Source of the DNA: Ornithinicoccus sp045032955
Lineage (GTDB): Bacteria; Actinomycetota; Actinomycetes; Actinomycetales; Dermatophilaceae
Direction of reading: 5' to 3'
DNA: 64,000 nucleotides
Assembly (NCBI RefSeq): GCF_045032955.1
Contig: NZ_JBJFZU010000008.1
Span: 62,001 to 126,000, forward strand
The notes below the pieces were generated by a model. That model searched no databases. It was not told where the DNA came from and saw only the letters and a program-made list of their open reading frames with translations. Below are positions 23,606 to 33,256 of this stretch, in pieces. The translations under genes were made by a program, and so were the position numbers. Each line of letters begins with the position of its first letter. The first letter of the stretch is position 1.

Positions 23606-23719
23606 GTGTGATTCTCCTGAGGGAAGAGCAAGTGTCTCGGTCCCGCTGGTGTCCGGACCTGCACCCGGGGGTGGGAGCCGTCCTGCGGGGGTGGTCGGGG
23701 GCGGAACCCCCGACGGTGA

Positions 23720-24097
23720 TTACTTGCCGGCCTTCTTCTTGCCGGCGACGGTGCGCTTGGGGCCCTTGCGGGACCGCGCGTTGGTCTTGGTGCGCTGACC
23801 GTGCACGGGGAGGCCGCGGCGGTGCCGCATCCCCTGGTAGCTGCCGATCTCCACCTTGCGGCGGATGTCGGCGGCCACCTCACGGCGCAGGTCGCCCTCG
23901 AGGCGGTACTCGCCCTCGAGGTGGTCGCGCAGCGCGACCAGCTGCTCTTCCGTCAGGTCCTTGACGCGGATGGACGGGTCGACGCCCGTCGTCTCCAGCG
24001 TCTTCACGGCGCGGGTACGGCCCACGCCGAAGATGTAGGTGAGAGCGACCTCGACGCGCTTGTCGCGCGGAAGGTCGACACCGATGAGTCGTGCCAT
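23720..24097 (-). CDS. rpsM: 30S ribosomal protein S13
   Basis: A 125-residue S13 of the 30S head, touching P-site tRNA and the 50S. MARLIGVDLPRDKRVEVAL opens the helix-two-turn-helix domain, and the C-terminal basic tail has MRHRRGLPVHGQRTKTNARS. ATG at 24097. It lies 206 bases after rpmJ; that gap shows no other gene. Confidence 0.99.
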   Translation of the reverse strand: MARLIGVDLPRDKRVEVALTYIFGVGRTRAVKTLETTGVDPSIRVKDLTEEQLVALRDHLEGEYRLEGDLRREVAADIRRKVEIGSYQGMRHRRGLPVHGQRTKTNARSRKGPKRTVAGKKKAGK

Positions 24098-24303
24098 CTG
24101 GCAGTGCTCCTAGTGATCAGGTACGAGAGTCTGGTGCAGCACCGGTCCGCATCTTCTGGTGGGCTCGTTCGCCCGCGGTCCCCGGCTCTCGCGGCCGGAG
24201 GTGACGTCCCGCTGTCGGGCGAGGGTCGGGTGCTGCTGTGATGTCGGTATTCAGTTGTGTCGTCGACGCCTGGAAGCTGCGACGCGTGCGAGGTGCTCTC
24301 TGC

Positions 24304-24417
24304 TCAGCCCTGGCGCTGCTTGTGGCGCAGGTTGTCGCAGATCACCATGACCCGGCCGTGACGCCGGATGACCTTGCACTTGTCACAGATCTTCTTCACG
24401 CTCGGCTGAACCTTCAT
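24304..24417 (-). CDS. rpmJ: 50S ribosomal protein L36, zinc-binding form
   Basis: A 37-residue L36 read directly from the minus strand: MKVQPSVKKICDKCKVIRRH, then GRVMVICDNLRHKQRQG and TGA. Cys11, Cys14, Cys27 and His32 form the zinc-binding set (C+ form), so this is not the zinc-free paralogue. It lies between infA and rpsM, the usual actinobacterial position. Confidence 0.97.
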   Translation of the reverse strand: MKVQPSVKKICDKCKVIRRHGRVMVICDNLRHKQRQG

Positions 24418-24490
24418 GGCCTGCCTGCCTTTTGTGGGTGTTGATCTGTTCGGTCGTGGTGCGTGCGGAATGGGCCCGGAGGACCATTCG

Positions 24491-24712
24491 TCAGCGGTAC
24501 CGGAAGACGATCCGGCCGCGAGTCAGGTCGTACGGGCTGAGCTCCACCACCACCCGGTCCTCGGGGAGGATCCTGATGTAGTGCTGACGCATCTTGCCGG
24601 AGATGTGGGCCAGCACAACGTGTCCGTTGGTCAGCTCCACCCGGAAGTTCGCGTTCGGGAGGGCTTCGACTACCGAGCCCTCGATCTCAATGACACCGTC
24701 TTTCTTCGCCAT
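24491..24712 (-). CDS. infA: translation initiation factor IF-1
   Basis: A 73-residue OB-fold factor that binds the 30S A site during initiation. ATG at 24712 (MAKKDGVIEIEGSVVEALPN) has GTGGAGGAC directly upstream. The family motifs NGHVVLAHISGKMR and YDLTRGRIVFRYR are complete. An upstream in-frame ATG would add 20 non-conserved residues and is rejected. Confidence 0.99.
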   Translation of the reverse strand: MAKKDGVIEIEGSVVEALPNANFRVELTNGHVVLAHISGKMRQHYIRILPEDRVVVELSPYDLTRGRIVFRYR

Positions 24713-24767
24713 GTCCTCCACTTTTCGCGTGACTGCACTGCTGTCGGCCCACAGGGACCGACATGTC

Positions 24768-24773
24768 ATCATA
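24768..24773 (-). promoter_or_regulatory. candidate -10 of infA promoter
   Basis: The minus strand has TATGAT at 24773-24768, about 55 bases upstream of the infA start, a good -10 in a gap of 148 bases after map. The -35 is poor (GGGGCT-like). It suggests that infA-rpmJ-rpsM-rpsK-rpsD-rpoA-rplQ has its own promoter. Confidence 0.4.
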
Positions 24774-24860
24774 CGTGAAGAGCAACCCAGCCCCTAATCG
24801 CGGCGGGCACCCTCCCCCGGCACCGCTCCGGCGCCGGTCGTCGTCGGTCCCCGGGGCGCC

Positions 24861-25736
24861 TCAGTCGGACAGCGGCGCGAAGACGGCGCCGGCCCCGCTC
24901 AGTCCGGACTCTCCCCCGTCGTGCGCGGTCAGCACCCACAGACCCCGGTCGGTCACCGCGACCGTGTGCTCCCAGTGCGCGGCACGGCTGCCGTCGTCGG
25001 TGACCACGGTCCAGTCGTCGGCCAGCGTGCTGGTCTCGATCGTGCCGAGCGTGACCATCGGCTCGATCGCCAGCGTCGCCCCGACAGGTACCTGCGGCCC
25101 GCTGGAGGTGACCGCGTAGTTGGGCACGTGCGGCTCCATGTGCATCTCCCGGCCGATGCCGTGGCCGGTGTAGTCCTCGAGGATCCCGTAGGCCTCCACC
25201 CCGGGCACTCCCGCCGCACGACGACGTTCCAGCGCCTCGTCGACGCTCGTCTCGATGGCCTCGCCCACCATGAAGAGCCGGCCGCCCGGGCGCAGTGCCG
25301 CGATGCCGGCCCAGAGACAGGCCTCGGTGTCGTCCATCAGGGCGACGTCCGCGGCGGTGCCGGACTCCCGACCGCCGACGACCAGGGTCAGCGCCGCGTC
25401 CCCGTGCCAGCCGTCGACGATGGCCCCGCAGTCGATCGAGACCAGGTCGCCGTCGGCCAGCACCCGCTCCCCCGGGACCCCGTGGACCACCTCGTCGTTG
25501 ACCGAGATGCACAGGCTCCCACGGAAGCCGTGGTAGCCCAGGAAGCTGGGCGTCGCGCCGGCGGTGCGGATCGACTCCTCACCGAGGACGTCGAGCTCAC
25601 GGGTGCTGGTCCCGGCCACGGCACGCTCACGTACCAGCGCCAGGGTGTCGGCCACCACCAGCCCGGCACGGCGCATGGCCAGCAGCTGCTCGGGGGTCTT
25701 GGCCTCGATACGCGGTCGACGACGCAGCAGCGACAT
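24861..25736 (-). CDS. map: type I methionine aminopeptidase
   Basis: A 291-residue enzyme that removes the initiator Met from nascent proteins. Metal ligands are visible: IDCGA with Asp102, GDAALT with Asp113, GHGIGREMH (His), AIEPMV (Glu) and AHWEHTVAVT (Glu). It has no N-terminal SH3/zinc-finger extension, only about 20 extra basic residues. The ATG at 25736 shares a base with the adk stop (TGATG), so it is translationally coupled in secY-adk-map. Confidence 0.97.
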   Translation of the reverse strand: MSLLRRRPRIEAKTPEQLLAMRRAGLVVADTLALVRERAVAGTSTRELDVLGEESIRTAGATPSFLGYHGFRGSLCISVNDEVVHGVPGERVLADGDLVSIDCGAIVDGWHGDAALTLVVGGRESGTAADVALMDDTEACLWAGIAALRPGGRLFMVGEAIETSVDEALERRRAAGVPGVEAYGILEDYTGHGIGREMHMEPHVPNYAVTSSGPQVPVGATLAIEPMVTLGTIETSTLADDWTVVTDDGSRAAHWEHTVAVTDRGLWVLTAHDGGESGLSGAGAVFAPLSD

Positions 25737-26319
25737 CAGCCGGGGGTCTGGTCCGACGCCGGGGCGAGAACCGCCTCGATCCGCGCGGTCACCTCGTCCA
25801 CCGTCCCCATACCGTCCACCCGGCGCAGCAGCCCCCGCTCCTTGTAGACGGCGGCCAGCGGCGCCGTCTCCTCGGCGTAGATGCGCATCCGTTCGCGGAT
25901 GACCTCTTCGGTGTCGTCCGCGCGACCCTGATCCTGGGCCCGCGTCAGCAACCGCTGGACGACCTCGTCGGTGTCCACGGTGAGCTCGACCACGGCGTCG
26001 AGCGCGTGCCCGGCGCCACCGAGCATCTCGTCCAGCGCCTCCACCTGACCGGGGGTCCGCGGGTACCCGTCGAGCAGGAACCCGCTCGCCGCGTCCTCGG
26101 CGCCGAGCCGGTCCCGGACGATCGCGTTGGTGACCTCGTCCGGGACGTAGCCACCGGAGGCGGTGATCTGCTTCACCTGCAGACCCAACGGGGTCTCGTC
26201 CTTGATGTTCGCGCGGAAGATGTCACCGGTGGAGATCGCCGGGACGTCGTGGGCGGCGGACACCCGGGCGGCCTGGGTGCCCTTGCCGGCACCGGGCGGG
26301 CCCAGCATGATCAGTCGCA

Positions 26320-26320
<1 letters not shown>
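25736..26320 (-). CDS. adk: adenylate kinase
   Basis: A 194-residue kinase catalysing ATP + AMP to 2 ADP. P-loop GPPGAGKGTQ is at residues 7-16, the AMP site has ISTGDIFRANI and LLDGYPRT, and the LID is short without zinc cysteines, so it is the short type usual in actinobacteria. ATG at 26320 shares one base with the secY stop. The longer open frame upstream is a shadow of secY. Confidence 0.98.
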
Positions 26321-27645
<1,325 letters not shown>

Positions 27646-27757
27646 TCAGGTCCTCCTGTGGGTCCCCGGGTCACGCGCAGCTCGGACGGCGGCGCGCCCG
27701 AGGAGCGAGCATGGATCGCTGATGACGATAACACCCGGGTGGGTGCGGGGGTGGAAA

Positions 27758-27802
27758 CACGTGAGGCCCTGGCGTCGCCGTGGCGACGCAGGGCCTCACG
27801 TG
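27758..27802 (-). terminator. strong hairpin between rplO and secY
   Basis: Arms CACGTGAGGCCCTGGCGTCG... (27758-27779) and the near-perfect complement (27782-27802) pair over 21 bases with one bulged G and a GT loop. It lies 17 bases after the rplO stop and would end or weaken the spc operon before secY. No U-run follows. Confidence 0.75.
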
Positions 27803-27818
27803 GTCACTGCGGTGAAGC

Positions 27819-28286
27819 TCAGACCTCGGTGACCGAACCGCCGGCCGCCTCGATCTTCTCCTTGGCGGAGGCCGAGAACTTGTGCGCCGTCACGTCGAGC
27901 TTGACGGAGATGTCCCCGCTGCCCAGCACCTTGACGGGCTGGCCCTTGCGGACGGCACCCTTGGCGACCATCTCCTGGGCGCTCACGGTGCCCCCCTCGG
28001 GGAACAGGCTGGCGAGCATGTCCAGGTTGACGACCTGGTAGGTCACCTTGAACGGGTTCTTGAAACCCCGCAGCTTGGGCAGCCGCATGTGCATCGGGGT
28101 CTGGCCACCCTCGAACGTGGCCGGCACCTGGTAGCGGGCCTTGGTGCCCTTGGTGCCACGTCCTGCCGTCTTGCCCTTGGACGCCTCGCCACGACCCACA
28201 CGGGTCTTGGCGGTCTTGGCACCCGGGGCCGGACGCAGGTGGTGGACCTTCAGCGCGTGCTCCGACGTCGCCTTCGTGTCTGCCAT
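27819..28286 (-). CDS. rplO: 50S ribosomal protein L15
   Basis: A 155-residue L15. A basic, glycine-rich N-terminal tail (KTRVGRGEASKGKTAGRGTK) threads into 23S rRNA; LPKLRGFKNPFKV is the family core and AKEKIEAAGGSVTEV the C-terminus. ATG at 28286, 2 bases after rpmD. Usually about 145 residues, so this is normal. It is the last gene before the secY hairpin. Confidence 0.99.
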   Translation of the reverse strand: MADTKATSEHALKVHHLRPAPGAKTAKTRVGRGEASKGKTAGRGTKGTKARYQVPATFEGGQTPMHMRLPKLRGFKNPFKVTYQVVNLDMLASLFPEGGTVSAQEMVAKGAVRKGQPVKVLGSGDISVKLDVTAHKFSASAKEKIEAAGGSVTEV

Positions 28287-28288
28287 GG

Positions 28289-28471
28289 TCAGTCAACCTC
28301 CTCGACGGTCACCAGGTGGGCGACCGTGCGGACCATCCCCCGGAACTCGGGGCGGTCTTCCTTGACGACGGTGTCACCGATCCGCTTCAGGCCCAGGCTC
28401 CGGACGGTCTCCCGGTGCATGTGCTTGGTGCCGACGGTGGACTTGATCTGGGTCACCTTGAGCTTGCTCAT
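28289..28471 (-). CDS. rpmD: 50S ribosomal protein L30
   Basis: A 60-residue L30, MSKLKVTQIKSTVGTKHMHR at the start and GMVRTVAHLVTVEEVD at the end. ATG 28471 shares one base with the rpsE stop (TGATG). A longer frame upstream is a shadow of rpsE. Length is typical. Confidence 0.98.
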   Translation of the reverse strand: MSKLKVTQIKSTVGTKHMHRETVRSLGLKRIGDTVVKEDRPEFRGMVRTVAHLVTVEEVD

Positions 28472-29130
28472 CAGGCACCAGCCTTCGCCTCGGCGGCGGC
28501 CTCGGCACGAGCACGCAGCATCGCCATCGGGGCCACCTCCTCGAGCGTCTTGCCCCGGCGGGCCGCCACTGCCTCCGGCTGCTCGAGACCCTGCAGCGCC
28601 GCAACGGTGGCGTGCACGATGTTGATCGAGTTGCTGGAGCCGAGCGACTTGCTCAGCACGTCGTGGATGCCGGCGCACTCGAGGACGGCGCGGACCGGGC
28701 CACCGGCGATGACACCGGTACCCGGGCTGGCCGGCTTGAGCATGACGACACCGGCAGCGGCCTCACCCTGGACCGGGTGCGGGATGGTGCCGGCGATCTT
28801 GGGGACGCGGAAGAAGTTCTTCTTCGCCTCCTCCACGCCCTTGGCGATCGCGGCGGGCACCTCCTTGGCCTTGCCGTAGCCGACGCCGACGGTGCCGCCG
28901 CCGTCACCCACCACGACGAGCGCGGTGAAGCTGAAGCGGCGGCCGCCCTTGACGACCTTGGACACACGGTTGATCGTGACGACGCGCTCCAGGTACTGGT
29001 TGCGGTCGTCCTGACCACCGCGGCCGCCGCGGTTGTCTCGGTTGTTGTCGCGGTTGCCCCGACGGTTGTCGCGGGCGTCACCGGTGGCACTGCTGCCACC
29101 GGAGCCGCGGCGCTGGAAGTCACCAGCCAT
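28471..29130 (-). CDS. rpsE: 30S ribosomal protein S5
   Basis: A 219-residue S5, in translational fidelity and the mRNA helicase site. The first ~45 residues are an Asn/Arg/Gly/Asp-rich extension (DNRRGNRDNNRDNRGGRGG), absent from E. coli. The core has VSKVVKGGRRFSFTALVVVG and VGYGKAKEVPAAIAKG. ATG at 29130, 33 bases after rplR. Confidence 0.99.
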   Translation of the reverse strand: MAGDFQRRGSGGSSATGDARDNRRGNRDNNRDNRGGRGGQDDRNQYLERVVTINRVSKVVKGGRRFSFTALVVVGDGGGTVGVGYGKAKEVPAAIAKGVEEAKKNFFRVPKIAGTIPHPVQGEAAAGVVMLKPASPGTGVIAGGPVRAVLECAGIHDVLSKSLGSSNSINIVHATVAALQGLEQPEAVAARRGKTLEEVAPMAMLRARAEAAAEAKAGA

Positions 29131-29163
29131 AGGAAGTTCCTCTTTCCTTGTCTGTCGGGTCTG

Positions 29164-29541
29164 TCAGAGCGACAGGCCGCCCTCGCGGGCGCCCTCCGCG
29201 ATGGCGGCCACACGGCCGGCGTAACGGTTACCACCACGGTCGAAGACCGCGGACTCGACGCCGGCGGCCTTGGCGCGCTCGGCGATGAGCTCGCCGACGC
29301 GTCGTGCCTTGGCGGTCTTGTCCCCGTCCAGGGCGCGCAGGTCGGCCTCCATGGTCGAGGCGGAGACCAGGGTGGCGCTCCGGGTGTCGTCCACGAGCTG
29401 GACGAAGACGTGGCGCGAGGACCGGTTCACGACGATGCGGGGACGCTCGGCCGTCCCGCTGATCTTCTTGCGCAGGCGCAGGTGGCGACGGCCACGGGCC
29501 GCGCTCTTGCTCTTGGCGCGCTTGACGATGATCTGTGCCAT
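29164..29541 (-). CDS. rplR: 50S ribosomal protein L18
   Basis: A 125-residue L18 which binds 5S rRNA. RHLRLRKKISGTAERPRIVV and FDRGGNRYAGRVAAIAEGAR are the family motifs. ATG at 29541, 3 bases after rplF. Confidence 0.99.
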   Translation of the reverse strand: MAQIIVKRAKSKSAARGRRHLRLRKKISGTAERPRIVVNRSSRHVFVQLVDDTRSATLVSASTMEADLRALDGDKTAKARRVGELIAERAKAAGVESAVFDRGGNRYAGRVAAIAEGAREGGLSL

Positions 29542-29544
29542 GGC

Positions 29545-30084
29545 TTACTTACCAGCCTTTCCGACCTTGCGGCGGATCTGCTCACCCTCGTACCGCACAC
29601 CCTTGCCCTTGTACGGGTCGGGCTTGCGGAGCTTGCGGATGTTGGCAGCGACCTCGCCGACCTGCTGCTTGTCGATGCCCGAGATCGAGAACCGGGTGGG
29701 GTTCTCGACCGCGAAGGTGATGCCCTCCGGGGCCTTGATCGTGATGGAGTGGCTGTAGCCGAGCGCGAACTCGAGGTCGCTGCCCTTCGCCAGCACCCGG
29801 TAGCCGGTGCCGTGGATCTCCAGCTTCTTGGTGTAGCCGCTGGTCACACCCTCGACCATGTTGGCGATGAGGCTGCGGGTCAGGCCGTGGCGGGAGCGCG
29901 AGTCGCGCTCGTCGTTGGGCCGGGTGACCTCGATGCTGCCGTCCTCGCCCTGGGCGACGGAGATGGGGTCCACGACGTCCAGCGCGAGCTGGCCCTTGGG
30001 ACCCTTCACCGTGACGGTCGAGCCATCGATGGCCACGTCGACGCCGGAGGGGATGGTGACGGGAAGTCGTCCGATACGAGACAT
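29545..30084 (-). CDS. rplF: 50S ribosomal protein L6
   Basis: A 179-residue L6 near the sarcin-ricin loop. ATG 30084 (MSRIGRLPVTIPSGVDVAID), with the C-terminal motif PDPYKGKGVRYEGEQIRRKV. A longer frame upstream overlaps rpsH and is rejected; AGGAGCTCTTAGAA lies before the chosen start. Confidence 0.99.
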   Translation of the reverse strand: MSRIGRLPVTIPSGVDVAIDGSTVTVKGPKGQLALDVVDPISVAQGEDGSIEVTRPNDERDSRSRHGLTRSLIANMVEGVTSGYTKKLEIHGTGYRVLAKGSDLEFALGYSHSITIKAPEGITFAVENPTRFSISGIDKQQVGEVAANIRKLRKPDPYKGKGVRYEGEQIRRKVGKAGK

Positions 30085-30112
30085 TTCTAAGAGCTCCTTT
30101 CGTACTTTCCGG

Positions 30113-30511
30113 TCACCAGACGTAGGCGAGCACTTCGCCGCCGACGCCCTTCTCGGCTGCCTGACGGTCGGTGAGCAGACCCGAGGAGGTGGACAGGATC
30201 GCCACTCCGAGGCCGCCCAGCACGCGGGGCAGGTTGGTGGACTTCGCGTAGACACGCAGGCCCGGCTTGGAGACGCGACGCACACCGGCGATGGAGCGCT
30301 CACGGTTGGGGCCGTACTTGAGGTCGATGGACAGGCTCATACCCACCTCGGCATCCGCGCTGGACCAGGAGGCGATGTAGCCCTCGGCCTTCAGGATGTC
30401 GGCGATGTTCGCCTTGAGCTTGGAGTACGGCATGGTGACCTGGTCCTTGTGCGCCGAGTTGGCGTTACGGATCCGGGTCAGCATGTCCGCGATCGGGTCG
30501 GTCATGGTCAT
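30113..30511 (-). CDS. rpsH: 30S ribosomal protein S8
   Basis: A 132-residue S8, a primary 16S binder. MTMTDPIADMLTRIRNANSA opens it, and LRVYAKSTNLPRVLGGLGVA and STSSGLLTDRQA are the RNA-binding C-terminal motifs. Starts at ATG 30511; the alternative two codons downstream is possible. Confidence 0.99.
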   Translation of the reverse strand: MTMTDPIADMLTRIRNANSAHKDQVTMPYSKLKANIADILKAEGYIASWSSADAEVGMSLSIDLKYGPNRERSIAGVRRVSKPGLRVYAKSTNLPRVLGGLGVAILSTSSGLLTDRQAAEKGVGGEVLAYVW

Positions 30512-30633
30512 GGGGCTTCATGCCCTTTCTCATCGCGGTTTCCCCCGGGTGTCCGGGCGACCTTCGATGTTCCAGGTAGGGGTGACGTCGGTTGGTCAGG
30601 TATGTCGTGCGGCGGGACGGGGAGCTCCCCGTC

Positions 30634-30819
30634 TCACCAGCTCGACTTGGTCACGCCGGGCAGCTCGCCGCGGTGCGCCATCTCACGCAGGCAGATCCGG
30701 CACAGGCCGAACTTGCGGTAGACCGAGTGCGGACGGCCGCACCGCTGGCAGCGGGTGTAGCCACGCACCTTGAACTTCGGCTTGCGGTTCGCCTTGTTGA
30801 CTAGGGCGGTCTTGGCCAT
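30634..30819 (-). CDS. rpsN: 30S ribosomal protein S14, type Z (zinc form)
   Basis: A 61-residue S14 of the zinc-binding type, with RCQRCGRPHSVYRKFGLCRI: Cys24, Cys27, Cys40 and Cys43 form the ligands. This main-operon copy is the zinc-replete form; actinobacteria often have a zinc-free copy elsewhere. ATG at 30819, 3 bases after rplE. Confidence 0.98.
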   Translation of the reverse strand: MAKTALVNKANRKPKFKVRGYTRCQRCGRPHSVYRKFGLCRICLREMAHRGELPGVTKSSW

Positions 30820-30822
30820 CGG

Positions 30823-31398
30823 TCAGTTCTCCTTGAACGGGAAGCCCAGGTGCTTGAGCAGCGCCCGGCCCTCGTCGTCGGTCTTGGCGGTGGTGACGAC
30901 CGTGATGTCCATGCCGCGGACCCGGTCGATCTTGTCCTGGTCGATCTCGTGGAACATCGACTGCTCGGTCAGGCCGAAGGTGTAGTTGCCGTTACCGTCG
31001 AACTGCCGGGGGGACAGACCGCGGAAGTCGCGGATGCGCGGGAGCGCCAGCGACAGCAGACGGTCCAGGAACTCCCACATGCGGTCACCGCGCAGCGTCA
31101 CGTGGGTGCCGATCGGCATACCCTCGCGCAGCTTGAACTGGGCGATCGACTTGCGTGCCTTGGTCACCGACGGCTTTTGGCCGGTGATCGTGGTCAGGTC
31201 ACGGATCGCGCCCTCGATCAGCTTGCTGTCACGGGCCGCCTCGCCGACGCCCATGTTCACGGTGATCTTCACCAGGCCGGGGACCTGCATCGGGTTCGTG
31301 TAGCCGAACTCGCTGGTCATGGCCGGCGTGATCTCCGCCCGGTACCGGGCCTTCAGCCGCGGCGCCTCGGTGGCGTTGTCCGTCATCGTCTCAGTCAT
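30823..31398 (-). CDS. rplE: 50S ribosomal protein L5
   Basis: A 191-residue L5, binding 5S rRNA and P-site tRNA. The N-terminal extension MTETMTDNATEAPRLKARYR precedes the core NPMQVPGLVKITVNMGVGEA and DFRGLSPRQFDGNGNYTFGL. ATG at 31398, two bases after rplX. Confidence 0.99.
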   Translation of the reverse strand: MTETMTDNATEAPRLKARYRAEITPAMTSEFGYTNPMQVPGLVKITVNMGVGEAARDSKLIEGAIRDLTTITGQKPSVTKARKSIAQFKLREGMPIGTHVTLRGDRMWEFLDRLLSLALPRIRDFRGLSPRQFDGNGNYTFGLTEQSMFHEIDQDKIDRVRGMDITVVTTAKTDDEGRALLKHLGFPFKEN

Positions 31399-31400
31399 GC

Positions 31401-31754
31401 TCAGATGTCCTTACCCGAGCGCACCGCGACACGGGTGCGCACCGTCTTGTCCCGGCCCGTGCCGTCGCCGCGCTCGACACTGTCGACGCGGGTCCGGATG
31501 CGGGTCGGCTTCTTGGTCTCCGCGTCGACCACCATCACGTTGGAGATGTGGATCGGCGCCTCCTGGACCTGGATGCCGCCGGTGTTGACGCCCCGCTGAC
31601 CACCGGCACGGGTGTGCTTGGTGATCCGGTTGACGCCCTCCACGAGGACGCGGCCGGTCTCGGTGTGCACCGCGATGACCTTGCCCTGCAGACCCTTGTC
31701 CTTGCCCGCGATGACCTGGACCAGGTCGTTCTTCTTGATCTTCATCTTCGCCAT
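31401..31754 (-). CDS. rplX: 50S ribosomal protein L24
   Basis: A 117-residue L24 with a KOW motif (KKNDLVQVIAGKDKGLQGKV), an assembly initiator on 23S domain I. It continues HTRAGGQRGVNTGGI and QEAPIHISNVM. ATG at 31754, three bases after rplN. Confidence 0.99.
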   Translation of the reverse strand: MAKMKIKKNDLVQVIAGKDKGLQGKVIAVHTETGRVLVEGVNRITKHTRAGGQRGVNTGGIQVQEAPIHISNVMVVDAETKKPTRIRTRVDSVERGDGTGRDKTVRTRVAVRSGKDI

Positions 31755-31757
31755 GGC

Positions 31758-32126
31758 TCAGATCACCTCCGGTGCGAGCGAGACGATCCTCATGTACCGC
31801 TTGTCACGCAGCTCCCGACCCACCGGGCCGAAGATGCGGGTACCACGGGGGTCCCCGTCGGTCTTGAGGATGACCGCCGCGTTCTCATCGAAACGGATGT
31901 AGCTGCCGTCGGGACGACGACGCTCCTTCTTGGTGCGCACGACGACCGCCTTGACGACATCGCCCTTCTTGACGTTGCCGCCGGGGATCGCGTCCTTGAC
32001 GGTGGCCACGATGGTGTCTCCGATGCCCGCGTAGCGGCGGCCGGAGCCACCGAGCACACGGATGCACAGGAGCTCCTTGGCACCGGTGTTGTCGGCGACG
32101 CGCAGTCGCGACTCCTGCTGGATCAC
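31758..32126 (-). CDS. rplN: 50S ribosomal protein L14
   Basis: A 122-residue L14 at the subunit interface. MIQQESRLRVADNTGAKELL and RIFGPVGRELRDKRYMRIVS are diagnostic. ATG 32126. The 118-base gap to rpsQ has a G/C hairpin at 32205-32235 (CGGGGGG with CCCCCCG), possibly an attenuator. Confidence 0.99.
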   Translation of the reverse strand: MIQQESRLRVADNTGAKELLCIRVLGGSGRRYAGIGDTIVATVKDAIPGGNVKKGDVVKAVVVRTKKERRRPDGSYIRFDENAAVILKTDGDPRGTRIFGPVGRELRDKRYMRIVSLAPEVI

Positions 32127-32244
32127 TATTCGTTCTCCTAGATGTCAGCTGGTCCTCTCCCGCGTGCTGCGGGTCGAGCCTGGCCGAACGTCGTGAATGT
32201 GTTGCGGGGGGTTCCCGGCGGGCGGCAGCCCCCCGGGTGAGTTC

Positions 32245-32568
32245 TTACTTGGCCTTCTCGAGGATCTCCGCCACGCGCCAGCGCTTGGTGGCCGACAGCG
32301 GGCGGGTCTCCATGATGAGGACGCGGTCGCCGACTCCGGCGCTGTTGTCCTCGTCGTGGACCTTGACCTTGTGGGTGGTGCGCAGCACCTTGCCGTAGAG
32401 GGCGTGCTTCACACGGTCCTCGACCTGCACCACGATGGTCTTGTCCATCTTGTCGCTGACCACCAGGCCCTGACGGACCTTGCGGTAGTTACGGTCTCCA
32501 CCGTGACCGAGCGAGCTCTGGCTCGGCTCGTGGGTGTCGACCTGCGTCTCCTGGGTGCTCTCGCTCAT
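32245..32568 (-). CDS. rpsQ: 30S ribosomal protein S17
   Basis: A 107-residue S17 with an OB fold. The first ~27 residues (MSESTQETQVDTHEPSQSSL) are an acidic/Ser-rich actinobacterial extension, then GLVVSDKMDKTIVVQVEDRV and RPLSATKRWRVAEILEKAK. ATG 32568, 2 bases after rpmC. Confidence 0.99.
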   Translation of the reverse strand: MSESTQETQVDTHEPSQSSLGHGGDRNYRKVRQGLVVSDKMDKTIVVQVEDRVKHALYGKVLRTTHKVKVHDEDNSAGVGDRVLIMETRPLSATKRWRVAEILEKAK

Positions 32569-32570
32569 CC

Positions 32571-32837
32571 TCAGCCCACCTTCTCGTTCTGGTCGACGGT
32601 CTCGCCGTCGGCCCTGTCCCGGCCGATGCCGAGCTCACGCTCGCGCATCTCGGTGTAGATGCGCGCGATGTCCTTGCGGACCGCGCGCAGCCGACCGTGG
32701 CTCTCCAGCTGGCCGGTGGCGGACTGGAAACGCAGGTTGAACAGCTCCTTCTTGGCCTCGGCCAGAGCGTCGGCCAGGGGGCCGGCCTCCAGGCCGCGCA
32801 GCTGCTCGGGGGTCAGGTTCTTGGAACCGACGGCCAT
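32571..32837 (-). CDS. rpmC: 50S ribosomal protein L29
   Basis: An 88-residue L29 at the polypeptide exit tunnel. LTPEQLRGLEAGPLADALAE and ELFNLRFQSATGQLES are the family helices; the C-terminal ~18 acidic residues extend past the usual end. ATG 32837 shares one base with the rplP stop. Confidence 0.98.
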   Translation of the reverse strand: MAVGSKNLTPEQLRGLEAGPLADALAEAKKELFNLRFQSATGQLESHGRLRAVRKDIARIYTEMRERELGIGRDRADGETVDQNEKVG

Positions 32838-33256
32838 CAGATGTCACCACCCTCACGGGACACGAAGCGGGACTTCATCGGAAGCTTGTGCATCGCCAGC
32901 CGCAGCGCCTCGCGGGCCACGTCCTCGGACACACCGGACAGCTCGAACATGACGCGCCCGGGCTTGACGTTGGCGATCCACCACTCCGGCGAACCCTTAC
33001 CGGAACCCATGCGGGTCTCGGCGGGCTTCTTGGTGAGCGGGCGGTCCGGGTAGATGTTGATCCAGACCTTTCCGCCACGCTTGATGTACCGGGTCATGGC
33101 GATACGCGCGGACTCGATCTGACGGTTGGTGACGTAGGCCGGCGCGAGCGCCTGGATGCCGTAGTCGCCGAACGCCAGCTCGGTGCCGCCCTTGGCCTTG
33201 CCGGTGCGGTCCGGGTGGTGCTGCTTGCGGTGCTTCACTCGACGGGGGATCAACAT
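32837..33256 (-). CDS. rplP: 50S ribosomal protein L16
   Basis: A 139-residue L16 near the A-site. MLIPRRVKHRKQHHPDRTGK and RIAMTRYIKRGGKVWINIYP, and GSGKGSPEWWIANVKPGRVM are diagnostic. ATG 33256 shares one base with the rpsC stop (TGATG). Confidence 0.99.
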   Translation of the reverse strand: MLIPRRVKHRKQHHPDRTGKAKGGTELAFGDYGIQALAPAYVTNRQIESARIAMTRYIKRGGKVWINIYPDRPLTKKPAETRMGSGKGSPEWWIANVKPGRVMFELSGVSEDVAREALRLAMHKLPMKSRFVSREGGDI

